Assembly (NCBI GenBank): GCA_033964015.1
Contig: CM066924.1
Location: forward strand, 7,546,251 to 7,610,250
Reading direction: 5' to 3'
Source of the DNA: Scolanthus callimorphus
Taxonomy: Eukaryota > Cnidaria > Anthozoa > Actiniaria > Edwardsiidae
DNA length: 64,000 bases
Shown here: positions 21,875-32,230 of the stretch, piece after piece
How the letters are laid out: each line of letters begins with the position of its first letter
How positions within the stretch are numbered: position 1 is the stretch's first letter
Made by a program: the position numbers and the translations under genes
The notes under the pieces: generated by a model
Databases searched by the model: none
Seen by the model: the letters and a program-made list of their open reading frames with translations, nothing else
What the model was told of the DNA's origin: nothing

Positions 21875-24480
21875 AGGCGCTTATATAGAGAAGACTGGGG
21901 AAACGTTTAGACATTTCTTTAAAAAAATGAACCCTCCTTGTCAATATTTCGTTCTTTTAAAATAAACAACAACTTAGTCCCTAAGAGCTAAGGTTAATTC
22001 AAACTACAACCTTAGATCAGGAAGGGAATTCAGCGTGAAACTAACACGCACTGATCGTTTTGCAAACTTTGTAACGCATAAGTTTGCTCGCCACTTGAAC
22101 ATCAACATCAACAGCTCTAAGCTGCAAAAAGTATAATAAACATATTTATTATTATTTTTATTATTATTATAACTGAAAGTATGCTTAATCCTCGTTAATC
22201 GTGTAATATAGTGGCGGAGGAGCCAGCAAGATGTTGTCCCATTTCAGATCACGTGGCATTCTCATGAGTATTCTTTCTTTGTTTTTCTGCTACGCACTGA
22301 AGGATATGTGAATATGGAAGCAACCCAAACAAAGAAAGATTATTGAAATGAATGCCACTTGATCTGAAATGGGACAACATTACGCCCACAGTAAAGAGGT
22401 CTATTGTCAGTAGGGCTAAAAGCGTTTATTGCAGCTTATTTCCTTGTGATTCAATCTGATATTTCCATATTACACTGCTATACACCCCTAAATATGTACT
22501 CTTCTTTTTCACTTTCAAAATTAATATTTCGAAAAAAATCTGTGGTAATTTTGTCTAAAAATCGCAAATAATACACTAGTCAAAGTAAATCCTCCTCCCC
22601 CCAACCCGGGGGAAAGGCCAATTAAAAAGTCGGTGTGCCCTACGGGGTGGGGATAAATCAATTATTTGATGCCCCACCTGCTAGTGTGGGGCCTGTGGTG
22701 GGGGAATGCCTATAAAGCCTCCAGCAGGGCAGAATATGTCCAATTTGCCATCTCCAATAAAGGTAATGCTTCTCCCTTAAGTCATCTGTGGTTCCAATAG
22801 TGGGATGCAAAGGCAAGGCTCGAAATTATACCAAAAATACGCCCATATGTTTTATTCTTAGTGTCGATCAGCCAATGCCCAGCATGTATCTCAAAATGTC
22901 TTTGATGACAGATGAATGCAAATAAAATGTGTTTGAGAGCTGTTTTTCCATTGTATACAAGGCATGAAGAGACTTGGCCAAATCAAGGGGTATTTCAGAC
23001 TGTTGAACTGCCCTCTATCATTTATATAGCATATAGCTTTTTGCTTCTGTGTAGAACCTCACAGTAGAACACCCTGTACGATCATTAACATAGCAAATTC
23101 CTTACCATATCCCAGGTTGGTGGGGGGGGGGGGGGTGGTGTAGAGGTTTACTTTGACTTGTGCATAATGAGCGTGACAAAGAGAAGATCTTGATTGAAAT
23201 GTTGATTGCGCACAATGGAAATTATTTCGAGTCTTCTTAAGACTACATTCTGCTGTTTTAAACCATTTTTGTTTATTGCAAAGGAGGGGGCATCTACACC
23301 CAATGCCCACCCACTGGATCTGCTACCGCAATATACACCTCCTCAGTGTTGTATGCAAATTGCCCATTTCAGAGCATGTGATGTAAACATGACAGCTTTC
23401 CTTTGATCTTTTCAATCAATTTTCATCTTCTAGAATAGTAAACTTGCATAATATATGAAGCCAAGGCATCCTGTTGGAAAGAGTAGGTCCTTTCAAGGCA
23501 GCATTTTGACTGACATGGCTAATTTCCTTGTAGGGTACAAAAAATCTCTATGGCCAGTTTGTTTATTCTTTTTTTTCGATTCCATTACTCTTTTATTGCC
23601 TAGATTTATTTGAACCAATGTCGAACAATAGACAACTGTTTCTAAAAATGGTTTTGTCAGTGAAAATGCTGCCTCATAATGTAAGACAGAGGCTTCTGCG
23701 AGATGTCAAAGCAATGCGTCACCCTTTTCTCTTAAAGGGAATCCTGTTTGTTTAGCCTTTCAAGGAGGAAACTTAAACAACTTAAAAACATTCGACAAAA
23801 GTTTAGAACTGAAAAGAAACTGATGCAACTCATTTCGCTTTGACAAAATTCTAATTTGAGCGTGCTGCCATCTTGGAAACGTAACGTCACTTTTGTTCCA
23901 TAAATTATGCATTACCATGAATGTGCTAAAAGAAGCTTTGCTCGCTACACTGATAACCAGATTAAGAGCACTACACCGATAACCAGATTAAGAGCACCAA
24001 GAAAACAATTTCTATGTTGAGAGGGTAAGAAAGAAGAAAAGCTGTAGATGCCCTCCTCATCAATGAAAACATGATTTATAGCACACGAGTGATTCCCTTT
24101 AAGGCATGTTCCCTTGTAATGATTCGCACTAGAATGCAAGCTCGTGTACATGTTGTATTAAACTACAGTATGTTTGAATCAACTATTTTAATTTATTGAC
24201 CATAATTTCCATATCTTATTGTTCACTGAGCTCTCTTGAGGAGCTTTTAAATGCTGCCACCTTATATACACCGGACTTCAATCAAGAAACAAAATAGACA
24301 AGAAAATTCAGAGGAACACAAATCCAATTTGATGTTTTAAACAAATTATGTTCTCAACTGGACAACCATAACCATTGGGTATTCTTCTGATTGACTTGAA
24401 GTATGTATGGATTTTTTTTGTACAAGTGTTTTCAATTTGAAGTTAAAAATATCTGCTAGTTTACATTTAAGCTATCTCAC
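21875..24480. other. Non-coding stretch with a hairpin and minor repeats
   Basis: Apart from the hairpin MITE at 22231-22380 I see no gene. There is a G run at about 23119-23133 and a 26-bp direct duplication at about 23945-23997 (ACCAGATTAAGAGCA twice). Confidence 0.4.
22231..22380. mobile_element. Hairpin MITE, about 150 bp
   Basis: Arms 22231-22284 and 22327-22380 are inverted repeats, starting ATGTTGTCCCATTTCAGATC and ending with its complement, with a loop of about 42 bp. The stem of about 54 bp has few mismatches. Size and structure fit a MITE; a small-RNA precursor is an alternative. Confidence 0.65.
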
Positions 24481-24619
24481 AGGCTTAAACATCCATTGTA
24501 GATGATCAGTTGCTGGGCTTCCTCCATGGTGTCGTTTAATCATTTCAGCTCTCGGAAATTCTACAGACCGTCTTTGAGACTTGGCGGGAACGTCTTAGCC
24601 AATCAGCGTGCGCCATTGA

Positions 24620-25460
24620 CCGGAAGTGGAAGTTTCCATATAATAATATAGTATATTGGTGAGGATCTCTGTACAACATACCGTTTTAGGATCTCGATGT
24701 CCATTTTGAGGGTTTGGATAGTATTTCGGTACTCTGTAAAATAAAAAGAAAAGAGAAAGTTCGTGAAACTTGTCGCTCGTTTGGCTGAGTTACGAATATT
24801 TATATGAATCAGAAACCGTGAATCAGGCACAATGAAATCTCGTCCGTTGTACGGCATGCAATATGTTTCTGAAGTTTTCTTTTCCCAGCGATTTGTGGGC
24901 GGGTGGCCTTCTTATTGACTCTAGTTGGCTTGTGCCAGGTTTGAGGTCTATTAGTGCAACAGTCTGGGTTTCTCATGGTGTTCACAAAGTCTACAAGAGC
25001 AAATAACACTGCAGCTACATAATTGCATTTACCCTCTGCTCCAGCAGGGCATTGGCAGCCTGATTTGATGCAAGTCCTGTTTTATTGTCAAGCACTAATC
25101 TTACATTATATTTCAGGTCTCTCATTGATGCCAGGACATTTGTTCTTACATGGTTACTTCACTGGCTGCATTAATAAGTATTTCACCAACATGTCCTTAT
25201 GCAAATAAATTATGTCCCTTGACAAGTGGTGTTGATGCAGTGAGTAATGGGAGTGTGTTTTCTTTGTTTCCTTCGACAGTAAGAACAATAACATCTCTCT
25301 TAATCAGGTATTCTACAGTCGCAGTAAAACAAAACCCCTGTGGGAGGTCATCCAACCAATTTGCCCATTTCTCCAGTTCAAGCAGAGCTGGTTGAGGAAG
25401 AGTTTTCAAGTACTCTTGGATAATTGTCAATGTAGTTTCCTTGTCAGGATTGTAGATATA
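24620..25460 (-). pseudogene. Decayed SWIM zinc-finger gene
   Basis: On the minus strand 25430-25197 reads IIQEYLKTLPQPALLELEKW...VKGHNLFA then TAA. The same frame continues GHVGEILINAASEVT to a second stop. A shifted frame gives VRTNVLASMRDLKYNVRLVL and another gives TCIKSGCQCPAGAEGKCNYV then AAVLFALVDF and CTNRPQTWHKPTRV. This is the SWIM zinc-finger pattern (CxC...CxH) followed by the usual Gln-Thr-Trp-His-Lys-Pro segment of cnidarian SWIM proteins. The final His of the finger is Tyr (TAT, 25019-25021), one transition from CAT. A likely further exon begins after a strong acceptor at about 24735 (YRVPKYYPNPQNGHRDPKT). SWIM fingers bind DNA or protein and occur in MULE-type transposases and related proteins. 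At least two stops and two frameshifts make it a pseudogene. Confidence 0.72.
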
Positions 25461-25620
25461 AATCCAGGCTGCGTGGGATTCGAACCAACGACCTTCGGGT
25501 ATCTAGACCGCCGCTCTACCAACTAAGCTATCAGCGCGTTGGGATCGGTGTGTGGGTCGAATCCATATCAATGCCAATCTAAGGAAGGATATTCCTACCA
25601 TGTAAACTGACTACTGACAA
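25440..25620 (-). mobile_element. tRNA-derived SINE-like element
   Basis: Positions about 25540-25468 on the minus strand resemble a tRNA: A box TAGCTTAGTTGG, then AGAGC, and B box GGTTCGAATCC. The anticodon stem is imperfect (an extra C) and the acceptor stem does not pair, so this is not a functional tRNA. It lies immediately upstream of the decayed SWIM gene. Internal pol III promoter boxes are intact by eye. Confidence 0.6.
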
Positions 25621-25625
25621 ACTCA

Positions 25626-26640
25626 GAGCGATGATTTCTGGTTTCGATTCATTATATAAATCATCTTCAGGGAATTATTACTATTGTATGCCAACCAGAG
25701 AAAACTCACCTGGATTTGAAAAAAATGTATGTAGTACAGAGGGGGGCCGAGTGAATCTACTGAAGGGTGTTCCAAGTTATAAAGAGTGCAAACAAGCTAT
25801 GAGCTATGTTTTATCATTTTATTATGATAAAGGGACTGAAAAGGAAAGAGTAGAACACCCCTCTATAACAGACCTGGTGAAGCCCTGAATCTCGCCAGGT
25901 TTTTCCTTAAAATCTAACCAGGTCACAACATTTTCCACCAGGTCGACCAAATTTCCGTCAGGTCGACAGATTTTGTCAATTCCCTATTTTGTTTTCGACT
26001 AAGAAATTTCGATTTGTTTCTATGGCCCCCCTCCCAGAAAACCGCAACAGATAATTTCTTAATTGAAAGATACGTCGAAGCGAATATCGAGAGTTCATGG
26101 TCTTATCCGTATCTAGAGAAATCGAAGTGGAAAGGCAGTTTTGTATTATTTTCTGAAAACATGATTTTGTTCCATATGTCTCATAGGAAACCCCACCGGT
26201 AATAGGCCCTTGTGCAACAGATGGTCACATGGTACAAAAACCGCCATACTGGATGACAAAAATCCCATTGGGATTTGTCAATGAGAAGTCCGTGGAAGTC
26301 AGGCTTGGATGCCTGGAATCTTTTGTTTTTACATTCTCCTAATTCTTTTGCCATCCAATATGGCGGCTTTTCTACAACGTGACGATCTGTTGCAAAGGGC
26401 CTATTAAATCAGAATTTGAAATACTTGTCAACATTGTCAGGCATTGCACCTACCTCGATATCTCCTTTCGATAACTCTTTTTATTGCGGGCGAAATAAGT
26501 TCACGGGAAGAATGTGGAAGAGTTTGTAATTATCCTCTTTAGTTCAGCAAATCGTCATGTTATTCTTCTTAAAGTTTCATATCAGTTATGCAGTAGTTAT
26601 GCAAAAGTTATGCAGTATTTCATTTAATACTGGGAGCAGC
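25626..26640. other. Non-coding stretch with one MITE
   Basis: An 85-codon frame at 25631-25888 has no recognisable motif and I leave it uncalled. The AGGTCGAC motif is repeated at about 25940-25970. The only structured feature is the MITE at about 26200-26405. Confidence 0.35.
26200..26405. mobile_element. MITE with long terminal inverted repeats, about 205 bp
   Basis: The left end (TAATAGGCCCTTGTGCAACAG) and right end (CTGTTGCAAAGGGCCTATTA) are inverted repeats; pairing continues inward through ACCGCCATACTGGATG and CATCCAATATGGCGG. There is no ORF. Part of the left arm (GTGGTACAAAAACCGCCA) recurs near 50062, so the family has at least one other fragment here. Confidence 0.7.
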
Positions 26641-26646
26641 TGTTAA

Positions 26647-27625
26647 CTATGTTAAGTACTGCGGGTGAGATTGTGATCGTAAGCAAGCCAGTATATCGTT
26701 GTAGCTGTTTCCCGTACCCTTGCGTTGTCTACGATCTTGGTACGTTAAGATTTCCGTTGCCTCGCATTCTTCTGTCGGGTGATCCAAGTCTTCACTATCG
26801 CTGTCATAATTCTCGCTGTTCTCAGCATCAGCGTCACTGATTCTGCCCAGTCGCTGGGCTGAGTCTTCAAATTGCTGAGCGATTTCAAGTATCTCGCTAC
26901 AGGTTTCTACCGACATCAGATAACGGGTGTCAATAAGAGAAATCACTTGCTCCAACGAGACGATAACCACGTTGTCACTCTCATCCCGCAAGACGTGTGC
27001 ATATGCCATAGACGCGTTCTTCCAGCTCTGATTGACGGCGTAGGAAATAGTGTGCTCGTTACGGTCAATTCCTCCAGGAAATCGCCGTGGACGTTAGATC
27101 TCGGGCTTAAATTTCTAAGAGGAACACTACGGGTCGCTCTCATAAAATTAAATGGCAAACCATCGGTACCACGAAACGCCACAATCTCTCCAATCTCGAA
27201 CGCAGTACTTTGAATAGCAAGCTCCAACGTCATCTGGATTAACATCAATTAGGGCAGCATCTTCTTCATCCTCTTGAAGGTTCGTCACGAATATGGTATC
27301 TTGATTGTAGCGGCTGCCTGGTGGCATGCTGGCCAATGATTGTGGGTGGTGTTCCATACTTTCTTTTTTGAAAGTCTCTTAGCGATTTCATTGGTCAGGA
27401 TTTCGTGGCCATGTGAATTGCTCGAAGCTTTGATTTTTCTGCGTCGAATAGCTTCACAGTACACCCAGGCATCATAGACACGTATCCCCTACAGAATGCC
27501 ATCTTCCCGACAAGTATTTCCTTGCACAGCAATGTAGCATCCGTGTCCTTCCCGTCCTCTATGTTTATCTTCATTCTGCATAAGTCTTCTGTTGTAAAAC
27601 AATGTTCGTGACGTTGCTCGAACAT
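26647..27625 (-). pseudogene. Decayed gene of unknown family
   Basis: Overlapping minus-strand frames share one protein-like thread: FEQRHEHCFTTEDLCRMKIN (27625), then EHHPQSLASMPPGSRYNQDT (27357), then FEIGEIVAFRGTDGLPFNFM (about 27200), then EHTISYAVNQSWKNASMAYA and VLRDESDNVVIVSLEQVISL (27040-26900), ending in an acidic tail. At least three frame changes are needed to join them. The GEIVAFRG segment recalls a small barrel (PWWP/BAH/Tudor-like), but this is only an impression. Rearranged short exons are a less likely alternative. Confidence 0.45.
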
Positions 27626-28630
27626 TACCCACGTCGCTTCTGAAGAACTACCGGTGTGATCCCTACCTTCGGTACCAGATGTGTAGGTTGACGACGACTC
27701 ATCTAGAGTTCGTCGGACACTGACGTTCTGGGATGTACGACAAACTTTATTTCTTCATGTTCATGACATCGGTCTCAGCTTCTTTCCGGTCCATGGTAAC
27801 TCATTTTCTCAATTTTGATTTGTCAGCTTGATTTAACGTTTCATTTTTTTATGAAGAGGAAAAACCGTCTTCCTCATGACGAAAACTGACACGAAGTTCA
27901 CACGAAGTAAAGTCTCAAAGAAAAAAAATCCCCTTTCAAATAAAATAGCCAATTTGAACGCGCGAGCATGCTCATTTTCCTGCCTAAACCGAGACCGGCA
28001 ACCCACGCCTCAGCGACGACGGACACACGGACGAACAAACCGGAAGTCCATCAGAAAACAGGTCGATGCATATACACTTTTGTGCTGTTTCCTTTTCTCC
28101 TGCATGTAGCTATGGGGCTCCGCGGGAGCTCCGCTGAAATGCCCGAAATTGCTGATCCAATACGATGTTTGACATGAATCATGCCTACCTTTGTTCTGCT
28201 GTCTCAAGGATTCTAAATAGTGCTCTCCGTAGCTTTATAGGCGATTACAGTGGAAAACAGTCCACCTTCATAACCTGAGTTTGCTTCTATCACTTGGTGC
28301 AGATTGAAATGTTTTCAAAAGACTGGAAAAGCAATAGAGTTTCGGCATCACTGTAATTAACTCAAAGCACTCCTGCTCTAACTTTACTGAAGAAACTGCA
28401 AACACGACCAGATAATCCAGATAATCCACTTGATAATATCGCTTTTGAGTTCTCGAGTGTGGATTTGGTTATTACTTCTATATTTCGAGAAAACAGCCAT
28501 CATAATCAGTCGAATTTCCGCGAAAAGAACGAAATGGGACTGAAATGGGACTAGGATTTCTGAGAAGGGGGGTGCGACCCGAGAAAGTTACAAACAGTAA
28601 ATGCCTGTTTACTGAATAAAACAGATGTTT
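27626..28630. other. Non-coding stretch
   Basis: I see no supported gene, repeat or structured element here beyond short chance ORFs. Confidence 0.3.
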
Positions 28631-28636
28631 TTATTT

Positions 28637-28766
28637 ATAGAGCTGAGCAATCTCGCTGGGTTGAGAGCCTATTCCAAACACATCAAGTGAAATTTCTGAT
28701 AAACAAGACAATTAAGTAGCTGAGCGATCTCGCTAAGAAACAAGACAGGATTTTTGCATCTGAATT
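28637..28766. repeat. Left remnant of dimeric tandem array
   Basis: Two or so units with GAGCTGAGCAATCTCGCTGG (about 28640) and TAGCTGAGCGATCTCGCTAA (about 28717) match the array on the other side of the foldback at 28767-30073. Confidence 0.7.
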
Positions 28767-30073
28767 AGCGAATGCACACAAAAATCGAGCAAAATCGAAG
28801 AATCGTGGCCACAACTCAAAATCTAAACTACCCGTTTTTTTACGTTTATAGGAAGATTTTAGTGAGATTAAAAAGGCTATGGGGTTTATTTTTATAATCA
28901 GATTGAATTTTGCGAGAAAATTGAGATTTTCGGTTTCGACGGTTTGAGGCCTCAAATTAGGGCAAAATTCATTGATCTACAAAACTGCTTCGCCAAATAA
29001 ACTCTTTACGGAGGATTTGATACTTAATTCAGCAAAACCGAATAGTTGACAGTATCTAAGAAGGAATTCCAGATTAAATAGGAATTTCGTGACAGTGTTC
29101 AAGAGATTCTTTAGCGGGCACTTGACAACAAGGTGATTTACTGGCAAAATTAAACTCGAATTCTACATAAGGGGCCATCATTCTTCAAATAGCCCAAAAT
29201 CTGGTTTTGAGCTCTAGAGATGTCATATTTCAACATTTCAGGTATGATCAAATAGTCATTCTGTCTATTTGGGCAGCTCGAACAGTCGTCGCCCTACATA
29301 TAAAAAGCCTGGCTCGGTGAATTCGCGAACCCCGGGAATTGATTTACCGAAAGTATTAATGCACCCAAGAAGCAGATTTTTGGTCGGAAATCCAACTCTT
29401 TATCAAGGTAAGCCTGACTTTTGAGCAAATACGGTCGAAAGTAATACATATCGTCCCATTTCTGGCCGATCGATGTCTTTGTTTACGCTGATAAAGTAAT
29501 TTGATCGGGGTCAACTAAACTATCGAAGGAGCAAATAACAGGAAATTGACCAAATTGGTCGACCTAGTCTGAGGCGCTCGCTCAAAAACCATGTTGATCA
29601 TACCTGAAATGTTGAAATATGACATCTCTAGAGCTCAAAACCAGATTTTGGGGTTATTTGAAGAATGGCCCCTTATGTAGAATTCGAGTTTAATTTTGCC
29701 AGTAAATCACCTTGTTGTCAAGTGCCCGCTAAAGAATCTCTTGAACACTGTCACGAAATCCGTATTTAATCCGGAAATCCTTCTTAGATTACTGTCAACT
29801 ATTCGGTTTTGCTGAATTTAGTATTAAATCATCCGTAAAGAGTTTATTTGGCCGTCGCGAAGCAGTTTTGTAGATCAATGAATTTTGCCCTAATTTGAGG
29901 CCTCAAACCGTCGAAACCGAAAATCTCAATTTTCTCGCAAAATTCAATCTGATTATAAAAATAAACCCAATAGCCTTTTTAATCTCACCAAAATCTTCCT
30001 ATAAACGTAAAATACGGGTAGTTTAGATTTTGAGTTGTGGCCGCACCTTGCTCGATTTTTGTGTGCATTCGCT
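28767..30073. mobile_element. Large foldback element, 480-bp arms
   Basis: Left arm 28767-29250 and right arm 29595-30073 are long inverted repeats, about 95% identical by eye. They start AGCGAATGCACACAAAAATC and end with its complement; the inner ends are GGTATGATCA and TGATCATACC. The unpaired loop is about 344 bp (29251-29594). No transposase ORF is present. It sits inside a tandem array, with units on both sides. I could not find a clear target duplication. Confidence 0.8.
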
Positions 30074-30079
30074 CTTAAG

Positions 30080-30960
30080 AGCTAAGGAAACTTCGCTAGG
30101 CTCTATAAGCCAATGTCAAACAGATAATTATTAAGAGCTGAGCAAACTCGACAAACAGATAAATGAAAACGAATGAAAAATCTAATAAAAAGACATAAGG
30201 AGCTGACCAATCTCGCTGGGCTGAGAGCCCAAGCCAAACACGTCAAGTGAAAACACATTTTTAGTAGCTGAGCAAACTCGCTGGGCTCTATAAACCCATG
30301 CCAAAGACGCATTGCAGTAGCTGAGCGATCTCGCTGGGCTAAAAGCCCCTGCGAAACACATAATGAAAACCTGAATGAAAAATATGATTAACATGACAAT
30401 TTAGTAGCTGAGCAATCTCGCTGGGCTCTATCAACCCATGCCAAACAGACATTAAAGTAGCTGAGCAATCTCGCTTTGAGCCCATGCCAAACACATAAAT
30501 GAAAACTTAAATGGAAAAAATCTGATGCCAAGACATTTAGTAGCTGAGCAATCTCGCTGGGCTAAGCGCCCATGCCAAACAGACATTTTAGTAGCTGAGC
30601 AAACTCGCTGGGCTCTATAAACTCATGCCAAACAGACATTTTAGTAGCTGAGCAATCTCGCTGGGCTGAGCGCCTCTGCCAAACACATAAATGAAAACGT
30701 GAATGAAAAATCTGATAAACAAGACATTTTAGTAGCTGAGCAAAGTCGCTGGGCTACACCCATGCCAAACAGACATTTTAGTAGCTGAGCAATCTCGCTG
30801 GGCTGAGAGCCCCTGCCAAACACATAAATGAAAAACCTGATAAACAAGACATTTTAGTAGCTGAGCAAACTCGCTGGGCTCTAAAAACGAATGCCAAAGA
30901 GACATTAAGTAGCTGAGCAATCTCGCTGGGCGGAGAGCCCCTGCCAAACACATAAATATT
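30080..30960. repeat. Dimeric tandem array (about 51-bp and 85-bp units)
   Basis: About thirteen units start TAGCTGAGCAATCTCGCTGG. Short units (about 51-54 bp) end ...CCATGCCAAACAGACATT. Long units (about 77-88 bp) carry ACACATAAATGAAAAC, ATGAAAAATCTGATAAACA and AGACATTTTAG. Short and long alternate over much of the array, giving a dimer of about 137 bp. Start sites include about 30266, 30317, 30404, 30540, 30591, 30645, 30731, 30781, 30858 and 30909. Confidence 0.82.
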
Positions 30961-32230
30961 ATAGCAAAATACAGGTACATGAGTCTAAATGAGACTGAAT
31001 TAAACAAGGGAACTAGATACGAACTAAATTGAAGAAGCTGCCAAACTGAATGAAGGTGCAACTATAAAACGCGTCAATCGATAAATTTATAACAAGATAC
31101 AGGTACATGAGTCTAAACGAGACTGTAATAATACCTGTAATAATACCTGTAATAATACCTGACGGAGCTCCAACACGTAGTGGCGAACCAAGCTTGAAAA
31201 AAACAAATTGCAGACGACACCAACGAAAAAAAGGAGACTTGTAAGTGCTGTAGGCGGGAGAAATGAGTGGAGACGACGAGGAACGTTGACTTCAATTGTA
31301 TAATTGCGAAGACTTGTGAAGAGCAGAGTGTAAACTCGAGTCGACCAGAGAACGACTTGCCGGGCTAGAGTTCTAAAACCAACTGACTATGCTAATCAGT
31401 TGATATCTTATATAAGCACTGTTGGGGGCCAGTGAGAATAGGGGTAACAGGGAGTTCGGTTGCGTTTTAGTCACGCCATGTCACGCAGATAGCCCGTATG
31501 GTCCCGCAACTCGAGAGTCCCGTTGGATGGATGACTTCAGCATAAATTATGCTAATATCGTGCTAACGTAGGAGTGAGCGAGCGAGTGAGTGACATCGAG
31601 TTCCCACGATAACTCTTTGGCTGTTGCTACGCAACTAGCCACGAGTTGATAAAGGGACTTTGGAATTCCACTTTAATTTCTTCGTACATTGTTTGCATCG
31701 GTCTGCACTTACTGTACAAGGAGAAACCATCAATGCTAACGACGGTGGCAGGTAATAACCAGGCCTCAACCAGGACAATCGTGTTATCGTGTTACCCGAT
31801 AATCCCTCAATATTCGAACTGCAAAACGGAAGAATACTCTTGTCGATTGACATATTACGAAAACACTAAACAGAAATGTCAATCTAGATCCGGGTCCGTT
31901 GAAATGGCCAGAAAAAAAACTAACACTAATATTCTGTTCTTTTGTCTGTTTTCTTAGCACAACCGAGCTGGAAAGGCTGTTTAAACATATAGTAGCTAAT
32001 GTCCTCTATTTTTCATGTAAGTCTTCTTGTATTACTATCATAAACTGAGTAAAATCCTAATGTAGGAAAACAATTGCTTATTTTTCCCCAGTCCTCTCCT
32101 CCCTCTCCCTAAAAAAACTACCTTTCATATGTGCAAAACCCGCCATGGAGAGAAGAGCATGGTTTTTCTGATATTACACAATTATGTAACAATAAAATAA
32201 TAACAAGCTAGAGATTAATTTGGGCTAGAT
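30961..32230. other. Non-coding stretch with short repeats
   Basis: ATACAGGTACATGAGTCTAAA occurs at about 30970 and again at about 31097. AATAATACCTGT is repeated three times at about 31126-31160. No gene is supported. Confidence 0.4.

Noticed and set aside
25468..25540. A tRNA gene on the minus strand
   Set aside because: A and B boxes are good, but the acceptor stem does not pair, the anticodon stem has an extra base and flanks match a SINE-like context.
28637..30960. A CRISPR-like array
   Set aside because: Units are contiguous tandem repeats of two lengths without unique spacers, in a eukaryotic setting.
30103..31061. Minus-strand ORFs across the dimeric array
   Set aside because: The frames are made of array units, overlap each other and lack any conserved motif; they are by-products of the repeat.
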